From NCBI GenBank assembly GCA_002315015.1, contig DCEX01000034.1, forward strand, positions 1 to 49,531: a stretch of 49,531 nucleotides of DNA. Direction: 5' to 3'. The position numbers were made by a program, and so were the translations under genes. This DNA comes from Faecalibacterium sp. UBA1819. Lineage in GTDB: Bacteria > Bacillota > Clostridia > Oscillospirales > Ruminococcaceae. Shown one piece after another: positions 33,801 through 41,842 of the stretch (positions are counted from its first letter, which is position 1; each line of letters starts with the position of its first letter). The notes below the pieces were generated by a model, which was not told the DNA's origin, made no database searches, and saw only the letters and a program-made list of their open reading frames with translations.

Positions 33801-36288
33801 CAAGGTGGTGGGCAGCCTGAAAATTGGCCGCAATGAGCTCACCATTCCCCAGCTGCAAACCATCGCAGCCGAACAAGGCGGCGCACTTTATGTCCAGTAC
33901 GCCTCCAACGCCAAATATGACGCATCCAAACAGTATGTTGTGCGTGTAGACGGCGGCACTGTGTTCCCTGTCTTGAACGTTCGCGGCATGACAGATGAAA
34001 CTCAGCGCAACGAGGCAATTACCGCCTACGTCCAGCAGCTGGAAGCTTATGTTTCCTCCCTGCAAGCATCGCACGAAAGCGAGCACGCCGGTTCTTCTTT
34101 CACATCTGTCAGCAGCCATGAGTATGACGAGAAAACCTGCATTTTGAACACGACAGACATCGTGATGGATCACATGATGTTCTCCGTTCCCGCAAGCCAA
34201 ATCTTGAAGGGTCTCAGCGGCGGCAGCACGCAAAAAGCCCAGCAGCTCGCTTCCAGCATCAATGCGATGGAACAAGCCATGGATCTGTTCTATCAGCACA
34301 AAGGCTTAACCACACTCTCCGGTGCGGGCGATAAAAACGACACGCCTTGGCAGCAGCTGAATATCCGTTATCAGCGTATGTTTGCCGGTGCGTTTATGTA
34401 CGCTGCCGGAAACCACATCGGCATTGAGTGGGGTTCTGTGCCCGGCCTTGCAGCAGGACAGCCCGTCGTGCTGGATGAAGCCGGAAAGTATGTTTCGGGC
34501 GATTTGTTCGGCTGGGGCATTGCACACGAAATCGGCCACGAAATCAACCAAAGCGCTTATGCTGTCGCAGAGGTCACCAACAACTATTTTGCCCAGCTGG
34601 CTACCTATGCAAACGGTGCAACCCGCTTTGGTTACGATGCAGTTTATGACAAAGTAACCAGCGGTACCACCGGACCTTCTTCCGATGTATTTACACAGCT
34701 TGCGCTTTACTGGCAGCTGCATCTGGCGTATGACAAGGACTATGAGTACGTCATGTATGACGATTACCAAACCCTTTTGGACAGCCGTTTCTTCGCGCGT
34801 GTCGACACTTATGCACGCGACACCTCCAAAGCGCCCGGCTCGGTTGCTTTGAAGCTCACGAACGACACCGACCAAAACCTGATGCGTCTGGCCAGTGCCG
34901 CTGCCGAGAAGAATCTCACCGATTTCTTCACCCGCTGGGGTATGACGCCGAATGCCGAAACGAAAACCTATATGGAGCAGTTCCCGGCAGAAGCCCGCAC
35001 ATTGTATTACATCAATGATGCCGCACGCGACTACATTTTTGCACACAGTGCAGAGGAAAGCACGCTCACGGTCAGCGGCAAGGATGTTCTTTCCGATGCC
35101 ACCAGCGCTTCCATTGGCGCGCAGCCGAACCAAGTGGTATTCCAATTTGCTTTGGAAAGCGGTGTAGATGCCTCCACCATCGCAGGCTATGAAATTACGC
35201 GCGTCACCTATGAAAACGGCCAGCCGCAGCGTCAGGTGGTCGGTTACACCACTCAAACCACCTTTACCGATACGGTTTCTTCCATGAACAACCGCACCAT
35301 CGTTTACGAAGTTGCGGCAGTGGATCAGTTCATGAACCGTTCCAACGTCAAAGCCCTGCCCGCCTTGAAGATTGCTCACGACGGCGCATATGGCAAAGAC
35401 AACTGGACGCTGGAGACCAACCTGGTTTCCGAGCAGGATACCACTCCCCCGGCAGACCATGAAGATCCCTGTGCACCGGAAACCGTTTCCGCGATTTATA
35501 CCATCGCAGATAACGATGCTTCCACCACCTACACCGGAACCACCGAAGAAAAAGATGCCGTCATCACCGTGGACTTCCATGAAACACTGGAAGTAACCGC
35601 CATGAAGTATACGGTCAGCGGCGGTGTGGGCAGCGTCAGCTGCACGGTGCAGGTCAGCACCAACGGCACCGACTGGAAAGATATTTATACCGGTACTCTG
35701 CCCGAGGGCGATGAAACCGCGGTTGTCTATTTCCCGAATGAGGACGGCGACTGGGTGAAAACGTATGATGCTTCTCAGCTGCGCCTCACCATTCACAATC
35801 CTGCCGGCGGCACCGTTACGCTGTCCGAGCTGGATATCCTCGGCCCCACAGGCGATAATGTCGAACTGAATGTACAAGGCATTGGCGTACTGAAAAACGA
35901 CTATGTCTATGAGGCTGAAACCGGCGAAAAGATTCCGGCCGGTTCCATTGTACTCACCGGAACTTACAAAGGAAACCCTGCGTATAACGTTGTCATGCCG
36001 TTTGACATGGAAGGAAACGTTGTTTCCGCCAAGGACAGCGAGGGCAACTATCACGCCAGCCAAATCATTTTGGCCGATGTGCCCGAGCATGGCGAACTGG
36101 GTGAAACCTCCGACGGTACTTGGGTATATTGGATTGAGCCGGGCAACGACTTTACAATGCCTGAGCAAATCCGCGTCGAGCTGTATCGCGTCGATTCAGC
36201 CGACACCAACGCAGGTCAGCGTCTTGTCAGCGACACACTGCCTGTCAGCGTTCCTGCCGAATTACCTTCTATCACCCTTGAGCCGTAA
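30868..36288 (+). CDS. Secreted M60-type metallopeptidase with dockerin, FN3 and F5/8-type domains
   Basis: A 1,806-residue secreted protein. Order: signal peptide (1-28); Ser/Glu/Asp-rich linker (30-145); beta domain; type I dockerin (about 255-308) with the two repeats DVNGDGAVDSADV and DLNGDGVVDLADL; a beta sandwich; two FN3 domains (490-672); a discoidin-like domain (685-845); the M60 peptidase core with H1220-E1221, H1224 and E1235 (HEIGHE...AE, the HExxHx(8-24)E zinc motif); an FN3-like region; a second F5/8-type domain (1530-1670); and a C-terminal domain without wall or membrane anchor. M60-like peptidases cleave mucin-type glycoproteins. The start is TTG 30868 behind AAGGAAG, giving an exact signal peptide. 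It is next to a cohesin-like gene. Confidence 0.88.
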   Translation: MKRTLAIFISLCMAFTGLSPAVAFAQESGGLSINMPPADVTVTESDTRPASESTSDGFLDDNFLDDDFFNGGFSDTAESTSQSGPESTSESVPESSSQSSSESVPVSESTSQSTSESTPKPEAQSVSSSESSSETQEPEEEPEIPTDAEHGAVRVVISSALALKKDTLFQVYVNGPTKYHTTVTLPATGGSEIPTVTAYAPQLVPGHYTLVVVADGFARYTQEFTVDTLLYEVQLFTGVLGGYNYTSGSKHPGLLLIGDVNGDGAVDSADVQTQVNQLESGSQTASGDLNGDGVVDLADLQYLSIGYQNTLDTQAYLSTFVPSSSATASTGSDTRVSSGSIESLTSDKASEGVVLKTATGSNISEATPITLDFNFEASAKMEGLLLDAPVGVDNAITQASIFVNYEKEDGTVEVMEIPYRNGGIDLFAAFRSGGKVTAQPDGTLSISFGGQIAVKKVTFVIQGTQKPTNLAEISKVEFLNDMESRIPQPEMNIPEGVSAQAGNKSFTVTWKPSVNVTGYEVSVSVNGQEETFRTALTSLTVTTFGGKKLVNNTEYTVRVQSLNGTWKSGYSDPVTVTPKPEGKPPAPDNLTLTGLFGRIDAKWKNMEDTDTYTVYYRQKGTETYTPISGLTTNSCTIPDLLSNTVYEVYVTGTNDFGEGPASAVNEASTANATPAQLPAFQLINFATGTGALSAHITSAAHAAGTMENSPLDSGDSALGVFDNDYASYYRLNDWDDGATYPDNGGIRVTLDDTYNIGMISLAQPEDSGYYGRVRVYAKDESGKEQQVSNVTIGQRTDENGRKYYLIKIPGGISTQELRVCVGHPYWMPSVTIAEMRLHTYDSLEDDIFALYADDLHITLNGNVNEETINALQTRLDTPDAGGAYHPDRALLQKELDNARGLLSQTSLGGSIVINNAMVPSRDNGLGITGLNAWQPLGVSAAAGEIVVLYVGSEGSATGDSTPLELVAAQQYAEHNTVSKVVGSLKIGRNELTIPQLQTIAAEQGGALYVQYASNAKYDASKQYVVRVDGGTVFPVLNVRGMTDETQRNEAITAYVQQLEAYVSSLQASHESEHAGSSFTSVSSHEYDEKTCILNTTDIVMDHMMFSVPASQILKGLSGGSTQKAQQLASSINAMEQAMDLFYQHKGLTTLSGAGDKNDTPWQQLNIRYQRMFAGAFMYAAGNHIGIEWGSVPGLAAGQPVVLDEAGKYVSGDLFGWGIAHEIGHEINQSAYAVAEVTNNYFAQLATYANGATRFGYDAVYDKVTSGTTGPSSDVFTQLALYWQLHLAYDKDYEYVMYDDYQTLLDSRFFARVDTYARDTSKAPGSVALKLTNDTDQNLMRLASAAAEKNLTDFFTRWGMTPNAETKTYMEQFPAEARTLYYINDAARDYIFAHSAEESTLTVSGKDVLSDATSASIGAQPNQVVFQFALESGVDASTIAGYEITRVTYENGQPQRQVVGYTTQTTFTDTVSSMNNRTIVYEVAAVDQFMNRSNVKALPALKIAHDGAYGKDNWTLETNLVSEQDTTPPADHEDPCAPETVSAIYTIADNDASTTYTGTTEEKDAVITVDFHETLEVTAMKYTVSGGVGSVSCTVQVSTNGTDWKDIYTGTLPEGDETAVVYFPNEDGDWVKTYDASQLRLTIHNPAGGTVTLSELDILGPTGDNVELNVQGIGVLKNDYVYEAETGEKIPAGSIVLTGTYKGNPAYNVVMPFDMEGNVVSAKDSEGNYHASQIILADVPEHGELGETSDGTWVYWIEPGNDFTMPEQIRVELYRVDSADTNAGQRLVSDTLPVSVPAELPSITLEP

Positions 36289-36300
36289 GTAATCTTTTCC

Positions 36301-36343
36301 AAAGCGGTGCTCTGTTCAAGCCAAATGCGCAGAGCGCCGCTTT
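36301..36343 (+). other. Stem-loop between peptidase and cohesin-like genes
   Basis: AAAGCGGTGCTCTG (36301-36314) pairs with CAGAGCGCCGCTTT (36330-36343) with one G-T wobble. No T-run follows, so it may be a weak attenuator or processing site inside a two-gene operon. Confidence 0.55.
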
Positions 36344-36383
36344 GCGAAAATTGTTCTTTACAAAACAACGCAAGGAGAATCCT

Positions 36384-37505
36384 ATGAAAAAAATAATTGC
36401 CGGGCTTGTATGCGGGGCGGTGATGCTTGCGGGTTTCATTCCTGCGGCATTTGCCGTTTCGTCTGCAAGCGTGTCCATGCAGGCCACTTCCGACCAGGCG
36501 GCCACCACCTTAAATCTGTCCGATTCCGCTCAGGAGGTCACCGCTGTCAGCCTCAGCTTTCAAGTAAATGTAACCGCGGGCTCCTCTGAAAAAGCCAGCG
36601 TCTGGTTTGCCTTTGACAGCGGCTTGCCGGCCAATATTCAAGAGTATCGCTATAACGCCCAAACGGGCCGCTTAACGCTCTATTTGTCCGGTAAGAATGC
36701 TTTGTTTCAGCAAGACAGCACTTTGCTCGGCAGCATTAAAGCTTCCACGCAGGATGCAACAGGCTTAACGGTTTCCGTCCAGCCGATTTCCGATTCGCTG
36801 AAATTGGTTAATACCTCCAGCGAAGTAATGAATGCACCCGCCATTGATACCGGCAGCGTTGTACAGCTGGTTGTAGGGGAAGGCGGCGAAAACAACGCCG
36901 CAAAAGTTGACTTTACTGCATTGGCGAACGCCGTTGCCACGGCAGAGGCCAAAAACGCCGCAGAGTATACCACCGACAGCTGGAATGCGCTGCAAGCAGC
37001 GCTGCGCAGCGCAAAAGCCGTGCTGGCTGCGGCTGACTCCACGCAGGAAAGCGTCGATGCCGCCACCAACGCGCTGAACGCCGCAATTCAAGGGCTTGCA
37101 GCAGCCGGCGGAAGTTCGTCGGGCAACTCGTCCGGCGGCACCGGCACTGCGCCGACAACGCCGACCACACCGACGCCAGGCGGAGTCAACACGGTCACAA
37201 CTCCCGCTAACAATCCTGCTGGGGCAGCATCTTCTTCTGCCAATAAAAAGCCGGCCTCTTCCGGTTCTTCCTCCTCGGCTGCATCTTCTTCGGAGTCGAA
37301 GAGCGAAGCGCCTTCCAGCACATCTGCTTCTTCGTCGGCGCCCGCCAGCGAAAGCACGGCACCGGCACAAAGTGGGTCTAATGCAGAGGCGACACAGGCA
37401 CAGCCCACCGGAAATATTGCCAACACGATTATGATTGGCGTGATTATCCTCTTGGTGATTGCCATTATCGGCGTGGGAATTGCTATCGTGCGCAAACGCC
37501 GCTGA
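36384..37505 (+). CDS. Membrane-anchored cohesin-like protein with FIVAR domain
   Basis: A 373-residue surface protein. A signal peptide (1-24) precedes a beta-sandwich (about 28-165) with a cohesin-like pattern: VSMQATSDQAATTLNLSD, then SFQVNVTAGSSEKASVWFAFD and LTLYLSGKNALFQQDSTLLGSIKA. A three-helix FIVAR module follows (175-245: TALANAVATAEAKNAAEYTT...), then a Ser/Thr/Pro/Ala linker, and a C-terminal membrane helix (about 345-369) ending in VRKRR, which keeps the protein on the outside of the cell. AAGGAGA precedes ATG 36384. It lies 95 bp after the dockerin-bearing peptidase, so it is the likely docking partner. The cohesin call is by pattern and context and needs a profile search. Confidence 0.65.
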   Translation: MKKIIAGLVCGAVMLAGFIPAAFAVSSASVSMQATSDQAATTLNLSDSAQEVTAVSLSFQVNVTAGSSEKASVWFAFDSGLPANIQEYRYNAQTGRLTLYLSGKNALFQQDSTLLGSIKASTQDATGLTVSVQPISDSLKLVNTSSEVMNAPAIDTGSVVQLVVGEGGENNAAKVDFTALANAVATAEAKNAAEYTTDSWNALQAALRSAKAVLAAADSTQESVDAATNALNAAIQGLAAAGGSSSGNSSGGTGTAPTTPTTPTPGGVNTVTTPANNPAGAASSSANKKPASSGSSSSAASSSESKSEAPSSTSASSSAPASESTAPAQSGSNAEATQAQPTGNIANTIMIGVIILLVIAIIGVGIAIVRKRR

Positions 37506-37536
37506 GCATTTTCCAAAATCGACTGATAAAAAATTC

Positions 37537-37579
37537 AGGGCATTCCGCAAGCTCTAAAAGCTTGCGGAATGCCCTTTTT
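37537..37579. terminator. Bidirectional terminator
   Basis: AGGGCATTCCGCAAGCT (37537-37553) pairs perfectly with 37559-37575, then TTTT. It ends the cohesin-like gene and touches the end of the convergent XRE gene. Confidence 0.9.
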
Positions 37580-37791
37580 CATTCTTCTTCGTCCGGCACA
37601 TATTCCAAAATATCACCGGGCTGACAATCTAAAATGCGGCAAATCGCGTCCAGCGTTGAAAAGCGGATGGCCCGCACCTTGCCCGTTTTCAAATAAGATA
37701 AGTTTACATTGGAGATACCCACCTGCTTGGCGAGGTCATTCAAACGCATTTTTCGCTCTGCCAACATGCGGTCAAGACGAATTACAATCAT
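37579..37791 (-). CDS. XRE-family regulator (YozG-like)
   Basis: A 70-residue helix-turn-helix protein (RMLAERKMRLNDLAKQVGISNVNLSYLKTGK, then LDAICRILDCQPGDILEY). Its start overlaps the DUF2975 stop by 4 bp (ATGA), so the two are translated together. Small XRE proteins of this kind commonly partner DUF2975 membrane proteins. It may bind the palindrome upstream of the pair at 38475-38500. Confidence 0.9.
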   Translation of the reverse strand: MIVIRLDRMLAERKMRLNDLAKQVGISNVNLSYLKTGKVRAIRFSTLDAICRILDCQPGDILEYVPDEEE

Positions 37792-38414
37792 AATGTGTGG
37801 TCCACCTCGTCCTGCAATCCCACTCCATATCCAATAATATACCCCGCCAGCAGGAAGCCCACTCCAGCAACAAGCGTTTGCATGGAGTTTTGTCCAGTGG
37901 AAATAGCCATTTGACTGTCTGCCATTCGGTTAACCGCAAAGCATACAATGAGCTTGAGAAAAGGCACTGCTAAAGCTATAAAAATTTGAATGGCACCGTA
38001 AAACGATAAATACCGCGCATTTCTGCCAATAAAAATTTCTCCTTTATACACATTGGCGCATACACGGCTTAAAAACCAAACCGCCATCGCCGCCGGAACC
38101 ATTTGAACAGCATAAAGCAGCAAAAGGCCCATTTGTGTAATCCAATCAATTTTCCCCTCGTGGTTTGGGGTAATATGAATCCCATCTTGTGTGCTGATGG
38201 TCATTCCCTCGGCGCCTGCCTCATAACTTTCCTGCGCGTAGATCACACCATCGTATGTTCCAGTGCCCGCATGGAAAGTAAATGCTTGTCGCCCCATGAT
38301 GCTCAGCACCAACCCAAACACATAGAAGGCCAGTGCAATATAACACGCAATTTGAACCAGCCGACAACCGCCTTTTACAAAATGTTCTCGCGTCGTTTGT
38401 GAAATTATTTTCAT
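37788..38414 (-). CDS. DUF2975 membrane protein
   Basis: A 208-residue protein with four hydrophobic segments (about 20-42, 95-118, 140-160, 180-200) and a soluble loop between the first two. The pattern and its XRE partner fit DUF2975. ATG 38414 follows GAGGTG. It likely senses or transmits a signal to the XRE protein; function is not established. Confidence 0.82.
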   Translation of the reverse strand: MKIISQTTREHFVKGGCRLVQIACYIALAFYVFGLVLSIMGRQAFTFHAGTGTYDGVIYAQESYEAGAEGMTISTQDGIHITPNHEGKIDWITQMGLLLLYAVQMVPAAMAVWFLSRVCANVYKGEIFIGRNARYLSFYGAIQIFIALAVPFLKLIVCFAVNRMADSQMAISTGQNSMQTLVAGVGFLLAGYIIGYGVGLQDEVDHTL

Positions 38415-38432
38415 CACAATCACCTCAGCCTG

Positions 38433-38461
38433 ATTATACCATATCCCTTGCCTTGTTTCAA
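38433..38461 (-). promoter_or_regulatory. Promoter of the DUF2975-XRE operon
   Basis: On the minus strand TTGAAA (38461-38456), 17-bp spacer, TATAAT (38438-38433), with an extended TGG before the -10. Confidence 0.68.
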
Positions 38462-38474
38462 TTATTTTTTAATG

Positions 38475-38500
38475 TTTATCATTAAATATTTAATGATAAA
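38475..38500. promoter_or_regulatory. 26-bp perfect palindrome, candidate operator
   Basis: Two 13-bp arms (TTTATCATTAAAT and its exact complement) meet without a gap. It lies 14 bp upstream of the -35 of the DUF2975-XRE promoter. It is too A/T-rich for a terminator and is best read as a regulator binding site. Confidence 0.55.
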
Positions 38501-38525
38501 TTTCATCTTTTTTACGCTGCCAACA

Positions 38526-38562
38526 AAAAAGCATAACACAAGCAAAATGCCTGTGCTATGCC
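38526..38562 (-). terminator. Terminator of the rhodanese gene
   Basis: AGCATAACACAAGC and GCCTGTGCTATGCCT-type arms pair with a few wobbles. The minus strand ends in a run of T (A-run at 38524-38529 on plus). Confidence 0.7.
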
Positions 38563-38583
38563 TTCTCTCGCTTCATCCGCAAT

Positions 38584-38907
38584 TTATCCGCGTTCTACCT
38601 CGCCGCGATAGCTCATCATACCGCCGATGTTTGTCACGTTTTGATACCCCATCTGGTTCAAATAGTGCTTTGCGTGTGCGCTTCTTCCGCCGCTGTGGCA
38701 GTAGACAAAAATGGGAGTTTGACGCTCAGTAATCTGCTTGTCAATGCCGTCCAGCGCATCCAAAGGAATATTAATACTGCCGGGAATGTGTCCCTCGCGG
38801 TATTCTTCGGCGGTACGCACATCTAAAAGGATTGCATTCTCTGTGTCGCGGCATTCTTGCACGCCTTGATTGATATCTGTTTTATGGAATAATTGAAGGA
38901 AATTCAT
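38584..38907 (-). CDS. Rhodanese-domain sulfurtransferase
   Basis: A 107-residue single-domain rhodanese. Conserved parts are LLDVRTAEEYREGHIPGSINIP and the active loop YCHSGGRS with the catalytic Cys that carries persulfide sulfur. ATG 38907 follows AGGGGTG; a GTG three codons earlier is possible. It is monocistronic with its own terminator. The partner pathway is unknown. Confidence 0.9.
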   Translation of the reverse strand: MNFLQLFHKTDINQGVQECRDTENAILLDVRTAEEYREGHIPGSINIPLDALDGIDKQITERQTPIFVYCHSGGRSAHAKHYLNQMGYQNVTNIGGMMSYRGEVERG

Positions 38908-39030
38908 GTTTGTCACCCCTGTTTTTCATACAGCAGCTTTGTACTGTTTTTTGTTATTATACTATTCCAGTATATAACATCCTGTGACATCATCACACAG
39001 CACTTGCTGTATGCGCTTCAAAGGGAAAAC

Positions 39031-40059
39031 TTACAGCAAAATATTTTTAATCAATAAAGAGGTTGTTCCGTCGCTGTTTTTGATAAATTGAATTTCATTT
39101 TCATCGCGGTAAATGCTGACGGGTACTTTAATCTCCACGCCGCCGCTGGAACGCAGCGACTGCTTTTGCAGTTTGCGCACTCCGGTGCTCGGCATCGGCA
39201 TAGGTTCATCCATTTCAATCTCACGCTGTGCCAGCTCTTTTTCAAACGCTTCTTTTGCATGGGGCAAATCTCCATACAGCTTTTCACAAAGCTGTGCCAC
39301 CGGGACAGCAGGCTCTGCTTCTTCCAAGCTCTGCGTCGCTTGGCTTCGATAGCTGCGGTATTCTTCACACACTGCCGCGGCAACCTCCGGTTCTTCTACC
39401 CCCAAACTGCCGTAAAACTGCTGGTTGACCTCTTGTGCCGCCTCACAAATGGCGGCCAGCTTTTCTTTGGGCGACATGCCCGGCCGTGCCCCCACTACGG
39501 AATGTGCCAAGTATGCTTGCTTTCGGCCATCTATTTCATACTTTTTTTCTAAAATGCGCACGGTACTGCCCAGCGGCTGTACCGCAACAAAAAATGCTTC
39601 ATCGGGCTTGGCTGTTCCGGCGGGCAGCATGGTTTCCTGCCGCACAATACGATTGGCCGCCGTGCCTTCCTCATGCATTTCAAAATAGTGTACCCATCCG
39701 GCTTTATAATTCAGCTTCATTGCGGCAAAATATTCCACGCCGTCAATGGTCAGCCAAAGAAACGCCGCATCCCCGGCAGGAATGGCGGGCTGCACTTGCA
39801 TCACATCAAACCATTTTTGAGCCAGCTCTCCCGTTTGCGCCACAAAATCGCGTTCTAAACGGCTCGCATCTGTTTGCCGAAAAAAGGAATCCTCTATCAA
39901 CTCACATCCGCGCGCTTCCTCGCTTTTCCATGCTTTGGCAGCCAAAGAACCCAAGTAGATCAGCGCTTCCTCTTGCTCAATCAATAAATCAGACAGCACC
40001 GGCGCTGTCACTTGTGTATCTAAAATATGCAATACCGCTTTTTGAATGGTAATTTCCAT
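39031..40059 (-). CDS. NdpA/YejK-like nucleoid-associated protein
   Basis: A 342-residue protein that fits the 37-kDa nucleoid-associated protein family: N-terminal KAVLHILDTQ, central FLWLTIDGVEYFAAMKLNYKAGWVHYFE and YLAHSVVGARPGMSPKEKL, and a C-terminal DNA-contact part ending LIKNIL. In E. coli YejK binds DNA and topoisomerases; the Firmicute versions are poorly studied. AAAAGGAGA precedes ATG 40059 and a clear promoter lies upstream. Confidence 0.8.
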   Translation of the reverse strand: MEITIQKAVLHILDTQVTAPVLSDLLIEQEEALIYLGSLAAKAWKSEEARGCELIEDSFFRQTDASRLERDFVAQTGELAQKWFDVMQVQPAIPAGDAAFLWLTIDGVEYFAAMKLNYKAGWVHYFEMHEEGTAANRIVRQETMLPAGTAKPDEAFFVAVQPLGSTVRILEKKYEIDGRKQAYLAHSVVGARPGMSPKEKLAAICEAAQEVNQQFYGSLGVEEPEVAAAVCEEYRSYRSQATQSLEEAEPAVPVAQLCEKLYGDLPHAKEAFEKELAQREIEMDEPMPMPSTGVRKLQKQSLRSSGGVEIKVPVSIYRDENEIQFIKNSDGTTSLLIKNILL

Positions 40060-40114
40060 AACGTTTCTCCTTTTGATGCCTTAGGCATACCTATTTTCCA
40101 TATGCCTGCGTTCT

Positions 40115-40143
40115 ATTATAATCCGTTCGGCAAAAAGCCGCAA
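40115..40143 (-). promoter_or_regulatory. Promoter of the NdpA-like gene
   Basis: On the minus strand TTGCGG (40143-40138), 17-bp spacer, TATAAT (40120-40115). Confidence 0.65.
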
Positions 40144-40155
40144 GCACACATCAAA

Positions 40156-40188
40156 AATGGGCGCTCTCCTTGCGGAAAGCGCCCATTC
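40156..40188. repeat. 33-bp hairpin repeat, copy A
   Basis: AATGGGCGCT and AGCGCCCATT arms around a 12-base loop. The same 33 bases recur at 40332-40364. The two copies flank the interspersed repeat at 40191-40318. Confidence 0.85.
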
Positions 40189-40190
40189 CA

Positions 40191-40318
40191 GTTTGTCGAA
40201 AAAAGCTTCGCTTTTTCACAAACTGAGGCCTTATCTAAAATGGAAAAGAGGGCTAGCCCCCTTTTCCAAGCCTTTTTCCCCTTGCAGCCCAGGTTCTTTC
40301 TGCATCAGGCGGCAGTTT
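40191..40318 (-). repeat. Interspersed ~130-bp repeat, copy 1
   Basis: Read on the minus strand it matches 42715-42844 over its whole length with scattered differences. It contains two strong hairpins: GTTTGTCGAAAAAAGC...GCTTTTTCACAAAC-type and TGGAAAAGAGGGCTAGCCCCCTTTTCCA-type. It sits in a 334-base gap (40060-40393) that holds no gene. Confidence 0.82.
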
Positions 40319-40331
40319 TGGGGCAGTCTCA

Positions 40332-40364
40332 AATGGGCGCTCTCCTTGCGGAAAGCGCCCATTC
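40332..40364 (-). terminator. 33-bp hairpin repeat, copy B; terminator of the HtrA-like gene
   Basis: The same hairpin as 40156-40188. It lies 29 bp after the stop of the HtrA-like gene; on the minus strand the stem ends CATTT, a short T-run. Confidence 0.75.
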
Positions 40365-40393
40365 AGTTGATTCACCTATTGTTGGTTTTCGGT

Positions 40394-41755
40394 TTAGCCT
40401 GCCTGCTGCGTCTGCTCGCTGGAAGGCTGTGCTGCCGCCTGTGCAGCCTGTGCGGATTGCTCCTCCAGCACCACGCTCACCTGCACTACCTTGCCTTGAC
40501 GTGCCACCTGCACCTCAATGGTGTCGCCCACGGCATGGCTGTCCAGCGCACTCGTTACGTCCACGGTATCTGCAACCGCATTGCCGTCAATGCTGATGAA
40601 CAAATCGCCCGCTTGCAGCCCTGCTTTATCTGCACAGGAACCCTCGGTGACATCCACGATATAAACGCCGGGCTGGCTGACGCCGTACTGCATCATCATC
40701 TGCCAATCGCTGACAGCCAGCACTTGGATGCCCAGCGCGGGACGGCCCGTCACATAGCCGTTGTCAATCAAGCTCTGTGCCACTTGCATAGCGGTGTTTA
40801 CCGGGATGGCAAAGCCCAAGCCTTCTGCACCTTCTTCGGCAGATTTCGCGTTTACAATGCCAATCAGCTCGCCTTTCTCATTGAACAGGCCGCCGCCGGA
40901 GTTACCGGGGCTTACCGCGGCATTCGTTTGCAGCAAGTTCATTGTCTGGCCCTTTACCGTGATGTCACGGTTCAGCGCGGAGATGATACCGTTTGTCACG
41001 GTGCCGCCCAGCGTACCCATCGGGTTGCCGACCGCCAGCGTAAACTCACCTACTACCAGCTTATCCGAATCTCCGATGACTGCCGGGGTCAATCCGGTGG
41101 CCTCAATCTTCAAAACGGCAATATCGCTCTTGGTATCCGAGCCAATCAGCTCTGCTTCATACTCCGTCTTATCGGATGTACGCACTTTAATCTGGCTTGC
41201 GCCGGAAATGACGTGCGCATTCGTGATAATGTAGCCATCCTCACTGATAATCACGCCCGAACCCGCACCGTCTTGAATATACTGCGGGAAGAACGGATTC
41301 GTGGAAATCGTTTCGGTGGTTACTTCCACGACACTCGGGCTGACGATGGAAGCAATTTGCGAAATGCTCAGCGATTCCGCCGAAAGGCCGTTGCTCGCTT
41401 GTGTGTTGGTTCCTGTTGAGCCGTCCGTGGCGGTAGCAGCTTCATCCGGCTGTTCGTACACCACGGGGCTGGAAGCGCCGCGTGCCGCAACACCGCCCAA
41501 ATATCCGCCGCCAAAGCCTGCGCCTGCACAAAATACGACCAGCGCCACTGCGGCGCCTACCCGGCGTCCCCAACGACTTTCTTTCTTGGGTGCTTTGGGA
41601 TCCTCGCCCTCCGGCGGCAGGTTCACGCCCGTGGTGTGATACATCGGCTGCGGTTCACGGTAAGCAGGCTGACCTTGGGGTGCGCTTGCATTGGGCGTGT
41701 TGTTCGGCTGACGATTATATAAATTGGAGTAATCAAATTCCCAGTTGTGATTCAT
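40394..41755 (-). CDS. htrA: HtrA-like membrane-anchored serine protease
   Basis: A 453-residue protein. A Pro/Gln/Asn-rich cytoplasmic N-terminus (1-60) precedes one membrane helix (67-90). The trypsin-like domain has H181 (TNAHV), D211 (SDIAVL) and S286 (GNSGGG), followed by one PDZ domain (about 350-430) and a Gln/Ala/Ser-rich tail. It degrades or refolds damaged proteins outside the membrane. AAAGGAGG precedes ATG 41755. Confidence 0.94.
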   Translation of the reverse strand: MNHNWEFDYSNLYNRQPNNTPNASAPQGQPAYREPQPMYHTTGVNLPPEGEDPKAPKKESRWGRRVGAAVALVVFCAGAGFGGGYLGGVAARGASSPVVYEQPDEAATATDGSTGTNTQASNGLSAESLSISQIASIVSPSVVEVTTETISTNPFFPQYIQDGAGSGVIISEDGYIITNAHVISGASQIKVRTSDKTEYEAELIGSDTKSDIAVLKIEATGLTPAVIGDSDKLVVGEFTLAVGNPMGTLGGTVTNGIISALNRDITVKGQTMNLLQTNAAVSPGNSGGGLFNEKGELIGIVNAKSAEEGAEGLGFAIPVNTAMQVAQSLIDNGYVTGRPALGIQVLAVSDWQMMMQYGVSQPGVYIVDVTEGSCADKAGLQAGDLFISIDGNAVADTVDVTSALDSHAVGDTIEVQVARQGKVVQVSVVLEEQSAQAAQAAAQPSSEQTQQAG

Positions 41756-41842
41756 AATGGAAACCTCCTTTTGATTTCATGCTTACAGTATACCCACCGT
41801 TTGTGTCAAATGTATCATGCTCTTGTGTTAAAACTGTGATTT

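Noticed and set aside
32635..36168. Very long open frames on the minus strand opposite the M60 peptidase gene
   Set aside because: They lack ribosome sites and family features, and mirror the codon bias of the well-supported gene on the plus strand.
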